From assembly GCA_045588655.1 (NCBI GenBank), contig JAZNEP010000029.1, forward strand, positions 87,943 through 151,942: a stretch of 64,000 bases of DNA, in the 5' to 3' direction. The position numbers and the translations under genes were made by a program. The notes beneath the pieces are model-generated. The model was not told the origin of the DNA, ran no database searches, and was given only the letters and a program-made list of their open reading frames with translations. Shown here one piece after another: positions 8,103-17,548 of the stretch (positions are counted from its first letter, which is position 1; every line of letters begins with the position of its first letter). Source of the DNA: SVFI01 sp045588655 (GTDB taxonomy: Bacteria > Bacillota > Clostridia > Lachnospirales > Lachnospiraceae).

Positions 8103-8660
8103 TTACCCCTCTTTTGCTAATCGCTTACCGGCTTCGAAAGCTCTATCCAATAATTCGTTTGGAATGGTATAGTTAGGGGCAACGTCACCATAAAGCAGGA
8201 GACTTTCCACCAAATCCCAACCACATAGATTAAAGAAACGATTTGTGGATTCCATAGCGTCCGTGAAAAGAGAGTGGTCCGGATTCGCCTGTGCGAAAAT
8301 GGAAACAACTTTCTTTCCGGGATAACGAGGAGCAAAATTATCCCCTACCATAGGGTACAGACGATCCAGAAGAAGCTTGCCCTGACCGCTGATTGCACCA
8401 AAATAAATAGGAAATCCGGCCACGATTCCGTTGGCGGATTGGATATCCTTGTACATAGGCTGCAAGATATCTTTGGTGGAACATCCCTCGTGCGCGCGAC
8501 AATAAAAGCATCCCTGACAACCTTTTACGCCATCGTCGTTTAGGTTGTAAGTGATGATTTCGGCGCCTATCGATCTGGCACCTTCCAGAACACGTTCCAT
8601 TAATTGTGCAGTGTAGCCATTTTTGCGAGGGCTACCGAAAAAAGCGATGATTTTACACAT
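8103..8660 (-). CDS. Flavodoxin-family NAD(P)H-dependent FMN reductase
   Basis: A 185-residue flavodoxin-fold protein. FFGSPRKNGYTAQLM is the FMN phosphate loop; GFPIYFGAISGQGKLLLDR is the second flavin-binding region. The cysteines in GCQGCFYCRAHEGC resemble the compact Cys motif of iron-sulphur flavoproteins, although spacing varies in the family. It should act in the cytoplasm as a redox carrier or reductase of small molecules. It is the only gene on this strand in the first 20 kb and converges with the deaminase fusion; its start faces the HD-domain gene, with 164 bases between. Confidence 0.85.
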   Translation of the reverse strand: MCKIIAFFGSPRKNGYTAQLMERVLEGARSIGAEIITYNLNDDGVKGCQGCFYCRAHEGCSTKDILQPMYKDIQSANGIVAGFPIYFGAISGQGKLLLDRLYPMVGDNFAPRYPGKKVVSIFAQANPDHSLFTDAMESTNRFFNLCGWDLVESLLLYGDVAPNYTIPNELLDRAFEAGKRLAKEG

Positions 8661-8824
8661 GGCGGCTTCTCCTGTAAATAAAGACGATTTGTAAGTAAAT
8701 TTATTATACTATAACTTATAAAGGTTGTGCTATTACATTCATCGACATTGCACGAAGATTTGTAACAGTTGTTCAAATTATGATACTATCATGTGAGTAA
8801 TGATTGACTTGAGGAGAATAAAAA

Positions 8825-9580
8825 ATGGTAGATAAACAACGTGTAAAAGAAGTATTCCAGGAATATGTTTCGGATTTTGACAGTTCGGAGGGGATGATAC
8901 GCCTGAAAATTATTCATACATATCGTGTGGCTGAACTTTGTGAGCAGATTGCGCAATCGATTTCGATGAGCAGGGAAGAATGCGATATCGCATGGCTTTT
9001 GGGAATGCTGCATGATCTTGGACGATTTGTGCAAATCAGAGAATACGGGACATTTGACGATCTTCGTTCCATTAATCATGCATTAGGAAGTATTCGGGTG
9101 TTGTTTGAAGAAGGATATATGCGTCGATTTATGGACGATGAAAGCTACGATGAGATAATCGATACAGCAATCCGACATCACAATGCATTTCGTCTTCCAA
9201 CAGAGCTTGACCCAAAGGTAAGATGTTTCTGTGATATTTTACGGGATGCGGATAAAATCGATATATTGCGTATTAATACGGAACTTCCGAAGGAAGATAT
9301 TTACGGAAAAGATATAGGACTGGCTACTACACAGTCGGTGTCTCCTGCTGTGTACGAGGAATTTATGAGTGAAAGCGCTATTCTTAGAAAAAATATAGTA
9401 AATCAGATTGATCGCATCATCAGCCATGCTTCGCTTGCATTTGAACTTGTATTTGACATCAGCAGAAATATTGTGAAAGATAATGGTTATTTACAGAAAA
9501 TGCTTGCAATTGAGACAGAAAATGAAGAAGCGCGCGAACAGCTTGTGCGTATGCGCGAAAAAATGTTTTCATTTATTTAA
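8825..9580 (+). CDS. HD-domain phosphohydrolase
   Basis: The metal-binding HD pattern is complete: His in IIHTYRV (about residue 37), HD in GMLHDLGR, the HH pair in IRHHNAF and Asp in LRDADKID. At 251 residues with a helical C-terminal tail it resembles the stand-alone HD family common in Lachnospiraceae. The substrate is unknown; nucleotides or cyclic dinucleotides are typical for HD enzymes but cannot be assigned. GAGGAG lies just before the ATG. The next gene begins 56 bases downstream on the same strand. Confidence 0.85.
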   Translation: MVDKQRVKEVFQEYVSDFDSSEGMIRLKIIHTYRVAELCEQIAQSISMSREECDIAWLLGMLHDLGRFVQIREYGTFDDLRSINHALGSIRVLFEEGYMRRFMDDESYDEIIDTAIRHHNAFRLPTELDPKVRCFCDILRDADKIDILRINTELPKEDIYGKDIGLATTQSVSPAVYEEFMSESAILRKNIVNQIDRIISHASLAFELVFDISRNIVKDNGYLQKMLAIETENEEAREQLVRMREKMFSFI

Positions 9581-9636
9581 TAAATTAAAAAAATTTACTG
9601 AATCAATAATAAGAAAAAGAAAGGGAGTAACGGATT

Positions 9637-10755
9637 ATGCAAGAAAATAAAAAAATAGTGTGGCCGGATTATGAGAATTGTATAGCAAATCTGCCAAACT
9701 CTATTTTGAAAAAATTTGGAATTGAAGCAGTAGGGAAACCGCTTTCGATTGTGGAACCATATATGGAGAAAGATTATAAAAATATTGTTGTTCTTCTTCT
9801 TGACGGAATGGGAAAAAATATTCTCGATATGCATTTGGATGCAGAGGGTACCTTCCGAAGTCATCTTGCAGGTGTATACAAATCGGTGTTTTTGTCTACG
9901 ACGGTTGCAGCAACCACATCTGCCATGTCCGGATTACAACCTTGTGAACATAGCTGGCTTGGTTGGGATTGTTATTACCCGCAGATTGATAAGAACGTCA
10001 CCGTCTTTTTGAATACCATTCAAGGGACAGAAGAAGCCGCAGCAGATTATAACGTGGCGTGGACAATAAATCCTTACGAAAGTGTGGTATCAAAAATCAA
10101 CAAGGCAGGTGGAAAGGCATATGAGTGTGCACCATTTCTTGCGCCGTATCCAAGCAGTTTTGAAGCAATCTGCGAGAGCGTAAAATCATTATGCAAAGAG
10201 CCGGAGCGAAAATATATTTATGCTTATTGGAATGAACCGGATGGTCTTTTGCATCAAAATGGTTGCAACTCCAGTGAGGTAAAGGAAGCTCTTAAAAACA
10301 TGGAGTCATGTGTGAATAATCTTGTGAGTGAGCTGGAGGATACTCTTCTTATTGTAACAGCAGACCACGGTCATATTGATACGAATTATGTGTTTCTTCA
10401 GGATTATCCGGTACTTATGGATTGTCTGGTTCGATTACCTTCGTTGGAGCCAAGAGTCCTTAATTTCTTTGTGAAGGAAGATAAAAAGAAACTTTTTGAG
10501 GATGAATTTAAAAAGGAATTTGGAGACAAATTTTTGTTAATGCCAATGGACGAGGCAATTGATAAAAATCTTTTTGGTACTGGAAAACATCACAAAAATT
10601 TCAGATCAATGCTTGGCAACTATTTAGCAATTTCCACAGATGATTTGTCGATCTTCGTTATAGAAGAAAAATGGGCTTCCCTGCATGGTAGTCTAACGGA
10701 AGAAGAGATGAATATACCACTTTTGGTTTTTGATACAAAGGCAGAATGTTTATGA
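9637..10755 (+). CDS. Alkaline-phosphatase-superfamily (nucleotide pyrophosphatase/PDE type) enzyme
   Basis: The metal and nucleophile region is VVLLLDGMGKNIL, with the likely nucleophile Thr in FLSTTVAATTSAMSGL, and the C-terminal metal site TADHGHID, as in type I phosphodiesterases and nucleotide pyrophosphatases. There is no signal peptide, so it should act in the cytoplasm, unlike many family members. At 372 residues it is of normal size. It is preceded by an AAAGGGAG ribosome site and followed by a GC-rich hairpin. Substrate unknown; a phosphodiester or phosphonate is likely. Confidence 0.82.
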   Translation: MQENKKIVWPDYENCIANLPNSILKKFGIEAVGKPLSIVEPYMEKDYKNIVVLLLDGMGKNILDMHLDAEGTFRSHLAGVYKSVFLSTTVAATTSAMSGLQPCEHSWLGWDCYYPQIDKNVTVFLNTIQGTEEAAADYNVAWTINPYESVVSKINKAGGKAYECAPFLAPYPSSFEAICESVKSLCKEPERKYIYAYWNEPDGLLHQNGCNSSEVKEALKNMESCVNNLVSELEDTLLIVTADHGHIDTNYVFLQDYPVLMDCLVRLPSLEPRVLNFFVKEDKKKLFEDEFKKEFGDKFLLMPMDEAIDKNLFGTGKHHKNFRSMLGNYLAISTDDLSIFVIEEKWASLHGSLTEEEMNIPLLVFDTKAECL

Positions 10756-10762
10756 TGAAAAA

Positions 10763-10793
10763 AAGGGCAGAAATGTTATAATTTTCTGCCCTT
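10763..10793 (+). terminator. Probable terminator hairpin
   Basis: AAGGGCAGAAA (10763-10773) pairs perfectly with TTTCTGCCCTT (10783-10793). The T tract after it is weak (GATTTGCG), so termination may be partial. Confidence 0.6.
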
Positions 10794-10930
10794 GATTTGC
10801 GTATAGGCAGATGATAGGAATATATATTGACAACCAAAAGGTGACCGATTACCATTCAATTGTAACGATTTATTTAAATGTTGCAGATTTTAATCCATTG
10901 GTTATGGAAAATGAGATAGGAGAAAACAAG

Positions 10931-12106
10931 ATGAATCAGCCTACAAGAAAATTATTCTATGAAGATATAAACAGGACCGATTTTAGTGCAACCGTGGTTT
11001 CCTGCGAAAAAGCGCAGATGGCGAGTGGTGGTGAAATGTATCGAGTGCTCCTTGATGCGACAGCGTTTTTCCCGGAGGAAGGCGGACAGTCAGCAGATGT
11101 CGGAACGCTAAATGGACAGGAAGTGTGCGATGTACAGATTGAACATGATTTCATTTATCATATGGTAAAACAGCCGCTGAAGGTCGGGGAGTCGGTGACA
11201 GGTCATGTGGATTTTAAGCAGCGTTTTGACTTTATGCAGCAGCATTCCGGAGAACATATTCTTTCCGGTTTGGTACATAATCAATTTGGCTACAATAACG
11301 TTGGTTTTCACTTAAGCCTGCGTGAGGTCACGATGGACTTTGATGGAGTTTTAAGTCAGGAACAGTTGCGAGAGATTGAAAGGAAAGCCAATCAGGTTAT
11401 TTATCAAAATATTCCGATTGAAATTTCATATCCGGAAAAAGAGAGTCTTGATTCTCTTACTTATCGTAGTAAAATGGAAATAGACGGTCAAGTGAGAATC
11501 GTGACGATTCCCGGTGTGGATGCGTGTGCATGCTGTGCCCCACATGTGGCAACAACAGGACAAATCGGTATCATTAAAATTGTAAATGTGCAAAGTTATA
11601 AAGGCGGTGTGCGTCTTACGATTTTGTGCGGTGAGAGAGCGTTTGCGGATTATTGTGCAAAGCTTGACAGCGTGACCACCGTGGCCCAAAGTATGTCGGT
11701 TAAGCAGGATCAGATTGTGGAGGCGTTTGACAAACTAAAAAAAGAAAACCTCAGTTTGAAAGAGTCAGCAAATGAATTACAGGCAAAGTGTATTCGTTTA
11801 TCGCTTCAGGCTCTCCCGGCGCCGGAGGAGTCCACACATGCGATACTGTTTAGCGATATCACGGATAACATTGCAATCCGTAATGCTGTGAATGAACTGA
11901 CACAGCGTTACGAAGGCTATTCGGTAATCTTTTGGGGAGAAGAAAATGCATACCGATTTATCGCCGGAAGTAAGTCAGCCGACTGCAATGATTTGGCACA
12001 GATGTTACGTACTAAGCTTGGCGCGAAGTGTGGAGGGAATGCGCTTATGATTCAGGGTAGTGTGGAAGCTCTGAAAGAGAATATTTTAAAATCTATGGAA
12101 TTCTAA
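10931..12106 (+). CDS. Alanyl-tRNA editing protein, AlaX-L type
   Basis: Start taken at 10931, with GGAG upstream; a longer frame from 10811 adds 40 residues that do not look like the family. The N-terminal beta-barrel resembles the AlaRS second-additional domain, with the zinc-binding His105-x3-His109 (QQHSGEHIL) and Cys201-x3-His205 (CCAPH). A helical linker and DHHA1-like C-terminal domain make this the long AlaX form (391 residues). It hydrolyses mischarged Ser- or Gly-tRNA(Ala) in trans. It heads a run of closely spaced genes (DUF4003, DUF89, SGNH, serine hydrolase). Confidence 0.9.
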   Translation: MNQPTRKLFYEDINRTDFSATVVSCEKAQMASGGEMYRVLLDATAFFPEEGGQSADVGTLNGQEVCDVQIEHDFIYHMVKQPLKVGESVTGHVDFKQRFDFMQQHSGEHILSGLVHNQFGYNNVGFHLSLREVTMDFDGVLSQEQLREIERKANQVIYQNIPIEISYPEKESLDSLTYRSKMEIDGQVRIVTIPGVDACACCAPHVATTGQIGIIKIVNVQSYKGGVRLTILCGERAFADYCAKLDSVTTVAQSMSVKQDQIVEAFDKLKKENLSLKESANELQAKCIRLSLQALPAPEESTHAILFSDITDNIAIRNAVNELTQRYEGYSVIFWGEENAYRFIAGSKSADCNDLAQMLRTKLGAKCGGNALMIQGSVEALKENILKSMEF

Positions 12107-12133
12107 TAGATGTTGTACAAGGAGGAAAAACAA

Positions 12134-13120
12134 ATGATAAATGCAAACTTAAAAGAAAGATGTGACCTATTTGTCGAGAATACAAAGATAATGAACGACA
12201 TTTTCAAATGGGAAATGGGATTAATGGTTCATGCAATGGCGGTGTTATATACTGGCAAGGGTATACGTGTGGACAAAGAAAGCATAAAAGCCTGCGACGA
12301 GCTTTTAAAGAAAAAAACATCGATTTTTTCAGAGTTTAGAGGGAATGTAAAGATTCCGCTCATTTGTAACATGTCTTTATCCAATCAACCGGAAGCGTAT
12401 TTTGATGAGGTAGAAACCATCTATAAGATGTTAAATAAAAGTAAATGGATGGGCAATGATTATAAGATCATGGCGGCAATTACCATCTGCGACCATGCAG
12501 ATAAAGCAGAGTATGAAATGATGGTAGAGAGAACGTATCAAATATATGAAAGAATGAAACAGGAGCATAAATGGCTTACATCCGATGAAGATATTCCGTT
12601 TGCAGCGATGCTCGCCGTATCAGGGCTCGATGTGGATCAGTTGATAGAGGAAATGGAAAAGGATTACAAGCTTCTGAAAGAAAAATTCCGTGACAGCAAT
12701 GCGGTACAGTCCTTAAGTCATGTGCTTGCTTTGGATGAACAGGATGCAGATACGAAATGTAATAAAGTAATTGCGATTTATGAAGAACTGAAGGAATTAA
12801 AACATAAGTATGCAAGCGGTCATGAGCTTGCGACGTTAGGTACGCTTGCTATGTTAGATTTATCTGTGAAAGAAACAGCCAATCTGATTGTGGAAACAGA
12901 TGAGTACCTCAAGACACAGAAAGGATTTGGAAATTTCTCGGTTGGAGCGACAGAAAGACGTCTTTACGCGGCGCAGTTGGTACTGGATGAGTATGGTTCA
13001 AAAGAAAACCAGGCAGATGGAGTAGTGCTTGGAAGTATGCTTGCGCTAACAATTGCAATGGAGATTTGTTTGCTGATCTGCATGACAAGTTGTATGACAG
13101 CAGCGACAGCATCAAATTAA
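12134..13120 (+). CDS. DUF4003 family protein
   Basis: The 328-residue all-helical protein matches DUF4003 by its N-terminal FKWEMGLMVHAMAVLY pattern and repeated helical hairpins. Start 12134 is preferred over 12110 because AAGGAGG lies 8 bases upstream. No catalytic motif is visible and the function of the family is unknown. The last 25 residues are rich in Met, Cys and Thr and may form a hydrophobic tail. It begins 27 bases after AlaX and ends 17 bases before the DUF89 gene, so the three are very likely cotranscribed. Confidence 0.75.
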   Translation: MINANLKERCDLFVENTKIMNDIFKWEMGLMVHAMAVLYTGKGIRVDKESIKACDELLKKKTSIFSEFRGNVKIPLICNMSLSNQPEAYFDEVETIYKMLNKSKWMGNDYKIMAAITICDHADKAEYEMMVERTYQIYERMKQEHKWLTSDEDIPFAAMLAVSGLDVDQLIEEMEKDYKLLKEKFRDSNAVQSLSHVLALDEQDADTKCNKVIAIYEELKELKHKYASGHELATLGTLAMLDLSVKETANLIVETDEYLKTQKGFGNFSVGATERRLYAAQLVLDEYGSKENQADGVVLGSMLALTIAMEICLLICMTSCMTAATASN

Positions 13121-13137
13121 AGAGGAAATCAGAAATT

Positions 13138-14010
13138 ATGAGAATTGTACCAAGTTGTGAGAAATGTCTGTATGAACGACAAAAGAGTATTGCCTTGAAC
13201 ATTCAGGACGAAGTTGCCAGAGAGAATTATCTTGCAGAGATCAGAGAAACACTGGCAAATCGAGATGAAGAGGATTCTGCTCCTTATATGGTGTTCTGCT
13301 TTGGGCGTATTTTGAAGAAATATTTTGACAGCCTGGATATTTATCCGGATATAAAAAAAGAGTACAATTCTCTCATGTTATCCATGGAGGAAGCAATTGA
13401 GGCAAACATCACAGCGTCCGATGATCCGCTGGAAACGGCGATGGTGTATGCCCGAATCGGTAATTATATTGATTTTGGGGCCATGAACCATGTGGACCGG
13501 GGAGAATTACTTCATTTATTGGAAAAAGAAAGCCAGAGCGGTCTGGATAAAGAGACCTATGAAGCGTTTTGTCAGGAATGTAAAAACGGAAAAATATTTG
13601 TGTTACTTTGTGATAACTGTGGCGAGATTGTACTGGATAAGCTATTTGTAAGGCAGCTAAAGAAGCGTTTTCCGCACTTGGAGGTATTTGCCATGGTGCG
13701 CGGTGAACCGGTACTAAATGATGCAACCATGGAAGATGCGCTGTTTAGTGGTATGGATACCGAGGCGACGCTCATTTCAAATGGAAATGGTGTAGCCGGG
13801 ACAGTGGTGGATATGCTCAGTCCGCAGGCAAAGAGTGTGCTGGAGAAGGCCGATGTGATTTTAGCTAAAGGGCAGGGAAATTATGAAAGTCTGTCCGGGT
13901 ATAAAAAAAGCGTATTTTACTCGTTTTTGTGTAAATGTGAGTTGTTTACAACCCGGTTTGGAGTACCAAGGCTAACGGGTATGTTTGTGAGAGAAACGGG
14001 CGACAAATAA
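13138..14010 (+). CDS. DUF89 / ARMT1-like metal-dependent damage-control phosphatase
   Basis: The family signatures are all present: LLCDNCGEIVLDKL (metal-binding Asp-Asn-x-Gly-Glu), RGEPVLNDATMEDA and AKGQGNYESL. An N-terminal CEKCLYERQ motif resembles the Cys pair of bacterial DUF89 proteins. Members hydrolyse phosphate from damaged or excess sugar phosphates and cofactor intermediates. Start at 13138 follows AGAGGA. It lies between DUF4003 and an SGNH hydrolase in one gene run. The exact substrate cannot be read from sequence. Confidence 0.85.
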   Translation: MRIVPSCEKCLYERQKSIALNIQDEVARENYLAEIRETLANRDEEDSAPYMVFCFGRILKKYFDSLDIYPDIKKEYNSLMLSMEEAIEANITASDDPLETAMVYARIGNYIDFGAMNHVDRGELLHLLEKESQSGLDKETYEAFCQECKNGKIFVLLCDNCGEIVLDKLFVRQLKKRFPHLEVFAMVRGEPVLNDATMEDALFSGMDTEATLISNGNGVAGTVVDMLSPQAKSVLEKADVILAKGQGNYESLSGYKKSVFYSFLCKCELFTTRFGVPRLTGMFVRETGDK

Positions 14011-14033
14011 GGAAGGAAGAGGATGACAGTAAG

Positions 14034-14981
14034 ATGAGATTGACCAACGAGCAGCTGAAAGAAATCTATTATGGCGCGCTGAATTTTGAAGAAACGGCCG
14101 ACGGATATTTACAGGCATTTCAATATACAAAGAAGCAGATACAGTATTTTGAAGAAATATCAGAGTTCTGGTATGAAAGATGCACGGCATCGAATGCGAA
14201 AACTCTCGAATTTCATACGACAGCGACCCGGGTTTCCATGGAATATAAAATCATTTGGATGGGATCGGAAGATTCCGTTGAACTTGTCATCGATGATGTC
14301 ATAACAAAGATTCATTACGTGAAGGATTTGAAAAAGGAAGGAAAGATTAGTTTTGATTTACCACAGGGGCAAAAGAAAGTAGTAATTTATTTGCCGGCGG
14401 ATGCAACGATACTGCTCCGCAATTTCGAGATTGATGCAGACTATGTTCCGGTAAAAAAAGGGGAAAAGGTGCTGTGGCTGGGAGATTCCATAACACAGGG
14501 ATTTGGGCCTCTTCGTTCTGCGCATACCTATGTTAGTGTGGCAAATCGTCTGCTCAATTATGAAATTATCAATCAGGGAATCGGGGGATATGTTTATGAC
14601 CCAAATATCCTGGTAGATATGGATGGTTACCGGCCGGATAAAATCATTGTCGCTTTGGGAACCAACCAGTACGGAACAGAAAGTATGAAGGATATTGAAG
14701 ATTATTATGTGAGACTGCGAGAGCTTTACGGGGAGATACCGGTGCTTTCGGTTACTCCGCTTTGGAGAGGTGACTCGACTGATGGTGAGCCTGTACTGAT
14801 AAAATTCTGTGAAAAGCTCAAGGAGATTTGTGCGAAGTATGACAACATTACCATAGTGGATGGATTCAAACTCATACCGCATTTACCGGAGTATTTCTTG
14901 GATAACCTTCATCCGAATCCTCTCGGATGCGAAATGTATGGAAGGAATCTTGTGTTAGCTATACAGGAGGCAGGATTTTAG
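14034..14981 (+). CDS. SGNH/GDSL hydrolase with N-terminal beta-sandwich domain
   Basis: Residues about 1-140 form a beta-rich domain and residues about 145-315 an SGNH hydrolase: block I GDSITQGFG (nucleophile Ser), block II NQGIGGY, block III ALGTNQY and block V DNLHPN (Asp and His). This two-domain plan resembles CE2-like carbohydrate esterases. There is no signal peptide, so the enzyme is cytoplasmic, perhaps removing acetyl groups from imported oligosaccharides. It starts 24 bases after DUF89. Substrate inferred only by family resemblance. Confidence 0.82.
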   Translation: MRLTNEQLKEIYYGALNFEETADGYLQAFQYTKKQIQYFEEISEFWYERCTASNAKTLEFHTTATRVSMEYKIIWMGSEDSVELVIDDVITKIHYVKDLKKEGKISFDLPQGQKKVVIYLPADATILLRNFEIDADYVPVKKGEKVLWLGDSITQGFGPLRSAHTYVSVANRLLNYEIINQGIGGYVYDPNILVDMDGYRPDKIIVALGTNQYGTESMKDIEDYYVRLRELYGEIPVLSVTPLWRGDSTDGEPVLIKFCEKLKEICAKYDNITIVDGFKLIPHLPEYFLDNLHPNPLGCEMYGRNLVLAIQEAGF

Positions 14982-15020
14982 GGATAGAAAGGAACCAATA
15001 GAGTAGTAAGAGGATATTTC

Positions 15021-16244
15021 ATGAATTGGCAGGAAAAAATGAAGTTGTCACCGACCCCGATCACAGGCAAATGCGATTGTAGTCCGGAGGAAGTCGGGTA
15101 TGACAGTAGTCGAATTGAACTATTGGATAAGCACATCCAGAGCATGATTGAGCGAGGGATAATCCGCTCAGGAAGTTATTGTTTATCACGCAATGGCAAT
15201 ATTTTTGCAAATAAGGCATTGGGAGCGCTTGCGTGTGAATGGCAGGGAAGAACTCATTTGATGCCGGATGCGTTTATTGATTTACAATCTGTGACCAAGA
15301 TGATGACAGCAGTAGCTATGTTAAAGCTGGTAGAGGATGGAATGTTGCATTTGGAGCAACCGGTGCATGAGTGGATTGAAGAGTTTCGCACCGGAGAATT
15401 TCGTAACATCACACTGTTGCATTGTTTGACGCATACATCAGGTCTGGTGGGTGTGCTTGGAACACACGGTGATGAGGACGTCGACTGGACTGGGCTGGTG
15501 GAAAAAGAGGATGTGGAACATACATGGATCAGTGCCATTGTAAGGGCAGGACTGAGGAGAAGTCCGGGGGAAGAGTGGAGTTATTCCATGGCCGGATTTC
15601 TTATTTTGGGAGAGATTATAAAAAGAGCCACCGGAATGAGAGCGGAGGATTTTATAAGGCAGACGATTCTGATTCCATGTCAAATGCCGGAGAGTCACTG
15701 GCGTGCGTGGCCCCGGGAGATGTATGTGAATCGATATAATATCGTCACCAGGGAAGATGTAGATGACGTAAAACGCTATGAGAGAGAGGGAGCCTTAGCG
15801 TTTGCAAAAACGGTGATTCCGGGATCGGATGTAATTCCGTGTACAGCGGGGGGACTGATGTGTCCGGCCGAGGAACTGATTCGATTTGGACAGATGCTGT
15901 TAAATGGCGGAAGTTATCAGGGGAAACGCATCATTGGTAGAAAAGCGGTAGAATATCTTTGGACCAATATGGTAGATGAGCGGCTGAGAGATTTTTGCTG
16001 GGATCATCCGGGGAATCGCGTGATTTATGGAGCGGGAGTACCGATGTTCAGACAGGCACAAGACAGGCAACAGATTGTTTCAGACCATACGATTTATCAT
16101 GAAGGTCATGGAGCTTGTATGCTATTGATAGATAAAGAAGAGAAAATGGTGGCTGTATATCAGACACAGTTTACAGAGAGTGACAAATGGCATTGGGAGG
16201 CGGTAAAGGCCACCACCTCTGTCATTTGGTCAGGAATTCGATGA
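15021..16244 (+). CDS. Class C beta-lactamase-like serine hydrolase
   Basis: The SxxK motif is in LQSVTKMMTA (Ser and Lys), the YxN-like motif is YSM in EWSYSMAGF, and the third motif is HEGHG near the C-terminus in place of KTG, as in many esterase-like members. There is no signal peptide, which argues against a penicillin target and for an intracellular esterase or peptidase. 407 residues is normal. Its stop codon lies inside the stem of a terminator, and it is the last gene of the AlaX-to-hydrolase run. Confidence 0.82.
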   Translation: MNWQEKMKLSPTPITGKCDCSPEEVGYDSSRIELLDKHIQSMIERGIIRSGSYCLSRNGNIFANKALGALACEWQGRTHLMPDAFIDLQSVTKMMTAVAMLKLVEDGMLHLEQPVHEWIEEFRTGEFRNITLLHCLTHTSGLVGVLGTHGDEDVDWTGLVEKEDVEHTWISAIVRAGLRRSPGEEWSYSMAGFLILGEIIKRATGMRAEDFIRQTILIPCQMPESHWRAWPREMYVNRYNIVTREDVDDVKRYEREGALAFAKTVIPGSDVIPCTAGGLMCPAEELIRFGQMLLNGGSYQGKRIIGRKAVEYLWTNMVDERLRDFCWDHPGNRVIYGAGVPMFRQAQDRQQIVSDHTIYHEGHGACMLLIDKEEKMVAVYQTQFTESDKWHWEAVKATTSVIWSGIR

Positions 16245-16276
16245 CGGTGAATGTAATTGCATTCCCGTCATTTTTG
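16241..16276 (+). terminator. Rho-independent terminator overlapping the stop codon
   Basis: ATGACGGTGAATG (16241-16253) pairs with CATTCCCGTCAT (16260-16271) and TTTTTG follows. The TGA stop of the serine hydrolase lies in the 5' arm. Confidence 0.88.
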
Positions 16277-16405
16277 TTGTGTCAAATCGTGTTATAATTA
16301 TAAAAATTCGCCTGTGGGGCGAATGGGTAGCTGCAAAAGTTATTGTCGCAGGGAACCTGATATGGAAGAATAGAAAAGGAAAAAGGCCTTTTCAGGGAGG
16401 GAATT

Positions 16406-17509
16406 ATGTCTCATCAAATGAAATTACAATTGAAAGCATTAAGAAAAAAGAAAAAGGTAACACAAAAGGAATTGGCGAATGCATTAAACGTATCATTTCA
16501 AACCATCAGCAAATGGGAAAACGGAATAGCCATGCCTGATATTACATATCTTCCGCCAATGGCGAAATATTTTGACGTAGAGCTGGAGATATTGCTTGGA
16601 ATGAAACCGCTCAAAAATGAGACGCCACTGGAAAATTATGCGAAAGAAGAGTATTGGAAGGATCGTTTGGAGTGTTCAAAAAACTGGAAAACTCTGTTTT
16701 GGAATGATGATTATATCGAATTTCTCGTGAAAAAAGTATGGAAGCTTGACAAACCTGTAAAAATTTTGGACTGCGCTTGCGGATACGGATATTTGGGGAT
16801 GAAGCTGCTGCCTCATCTCCCGAAGGGAAGTAGCTATACCGGTTTGGATATCAGTGAACAATTTTTGGAGGAAGGGCGTCGTTTATTTGCAAAGGAAGCG
16901 TATCCGGTAAAATTCGTACGGGGAGATATTCTGGAGGATGAAATAGAAGGAAAGTATGACGTAGTCATTTCACAGATCTTTCTCTCTTATCTACCGGAGC
17001 CGGGAAAAGCGCTGTTAAAGATGAAACGCGCGCTGGAAAAGAATGGCATGTTGATTGCGATTGACAATAATATTGCGCTGATAGAGGAGGCCCACCTGAT
17101 TGCGACAGCAGGAAAGTCTATACAGGAAAAATTGCCGGATATGAAGAAAGTATGGGAATATTCGCGCGATCAAAAAGAGATGGATTATCAAATGGGGACG
17201 AAACTGGCCTTTTTATTTAGGGAAATCGGAATGAAAAGAGTAAACGCCAGAATGAGTGACCGTGTATTTATTTATGACGGAAAAGAAAGTACACGGGATA
17301 CGGAAGAGCTAAAGAAATTCCAGAATGTAGTAGACAATTTTGACCGGGTGAAAAACGGATATTCGTATTATCTGAATCGGGGATGCAGCTGGCAGGAGGC
17401 GGAGTACTTTGTCAATTACTCTGAGAAAGTAAAAAAGACACTGGCGGAACCGGACGTGTTTATATCCAGACCAAGTTGTCTAAGTATTGTTTGGGGATAT
17501 TTGCAGTAA
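16406..17509 (+). CDS. XRE helix-turn-helix domain fused to SAM-dependent methyltransferase
   Basis: Residues 1-67 are a Cro/C1-type HTH (LKALRKKKKVTQKELANALN, then FQTISKWENG). Residues about 115-270 are a class I methyltransferase: motif I ILDCACGYGYLGMKLL, the acidic YTGLDISEQFLEEG, then FVRGDILED. A helical C-terminal tail follows. The product could link SAM status or a methylated small molecule to DNA binding; alternatively the HTH docks a modification enzyme. A leader with a hairpin (ATTCGCC 16306-16312 / GGCGAAT 16318-16324) and a TATAAT at 16293 lies upstream. It sits 39 bases before two ABC exporter genes that it may control. Confidence 0.87.
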   Translation: MSHQMKLQLKALRKKKKVTQKELANALNVSFQTISKWENGIAMPDITYLPPMAKYFDVELEILLGMKPLKNETPLENYAKEEYWKDRLECSKNWKTLFWNDDYIEFLVKKVWKLDKPVKILDCACGYGYLGMKLLPHLPKGSSYTGLDISEQFLEEGRRLFAKEAYPVKFVRGDILEDEIEGKYDVVISQIFLSYLPEPGKALLKMKRALEKNGMLIAIDNNIALIEEAHLIATAGKSIQEKLPDMKKVWEYSRDQKEMDYQMGTKLAFLFREIGMKRVNARMSDRVFIYDGKESTRDTEELKKFQNVVDNFDRVKNGYSYYLNRGCSWQEAEYFVNYSEKVKKTLAEPDVFISRPSCLSIVWGYLQ

Positions 17510-17548
17510 GAATCCGTCTATATCAATGAGCTTAGAATGGAGAACATA

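Noticed and set aside
16279..16539. 86-codon frame over the leader and start of the HTH-methyltransferase gene
   Set aside because: It overlaps the HTH in another frame, lacks a ribosome site and its text is Lys/Asn low complexity.
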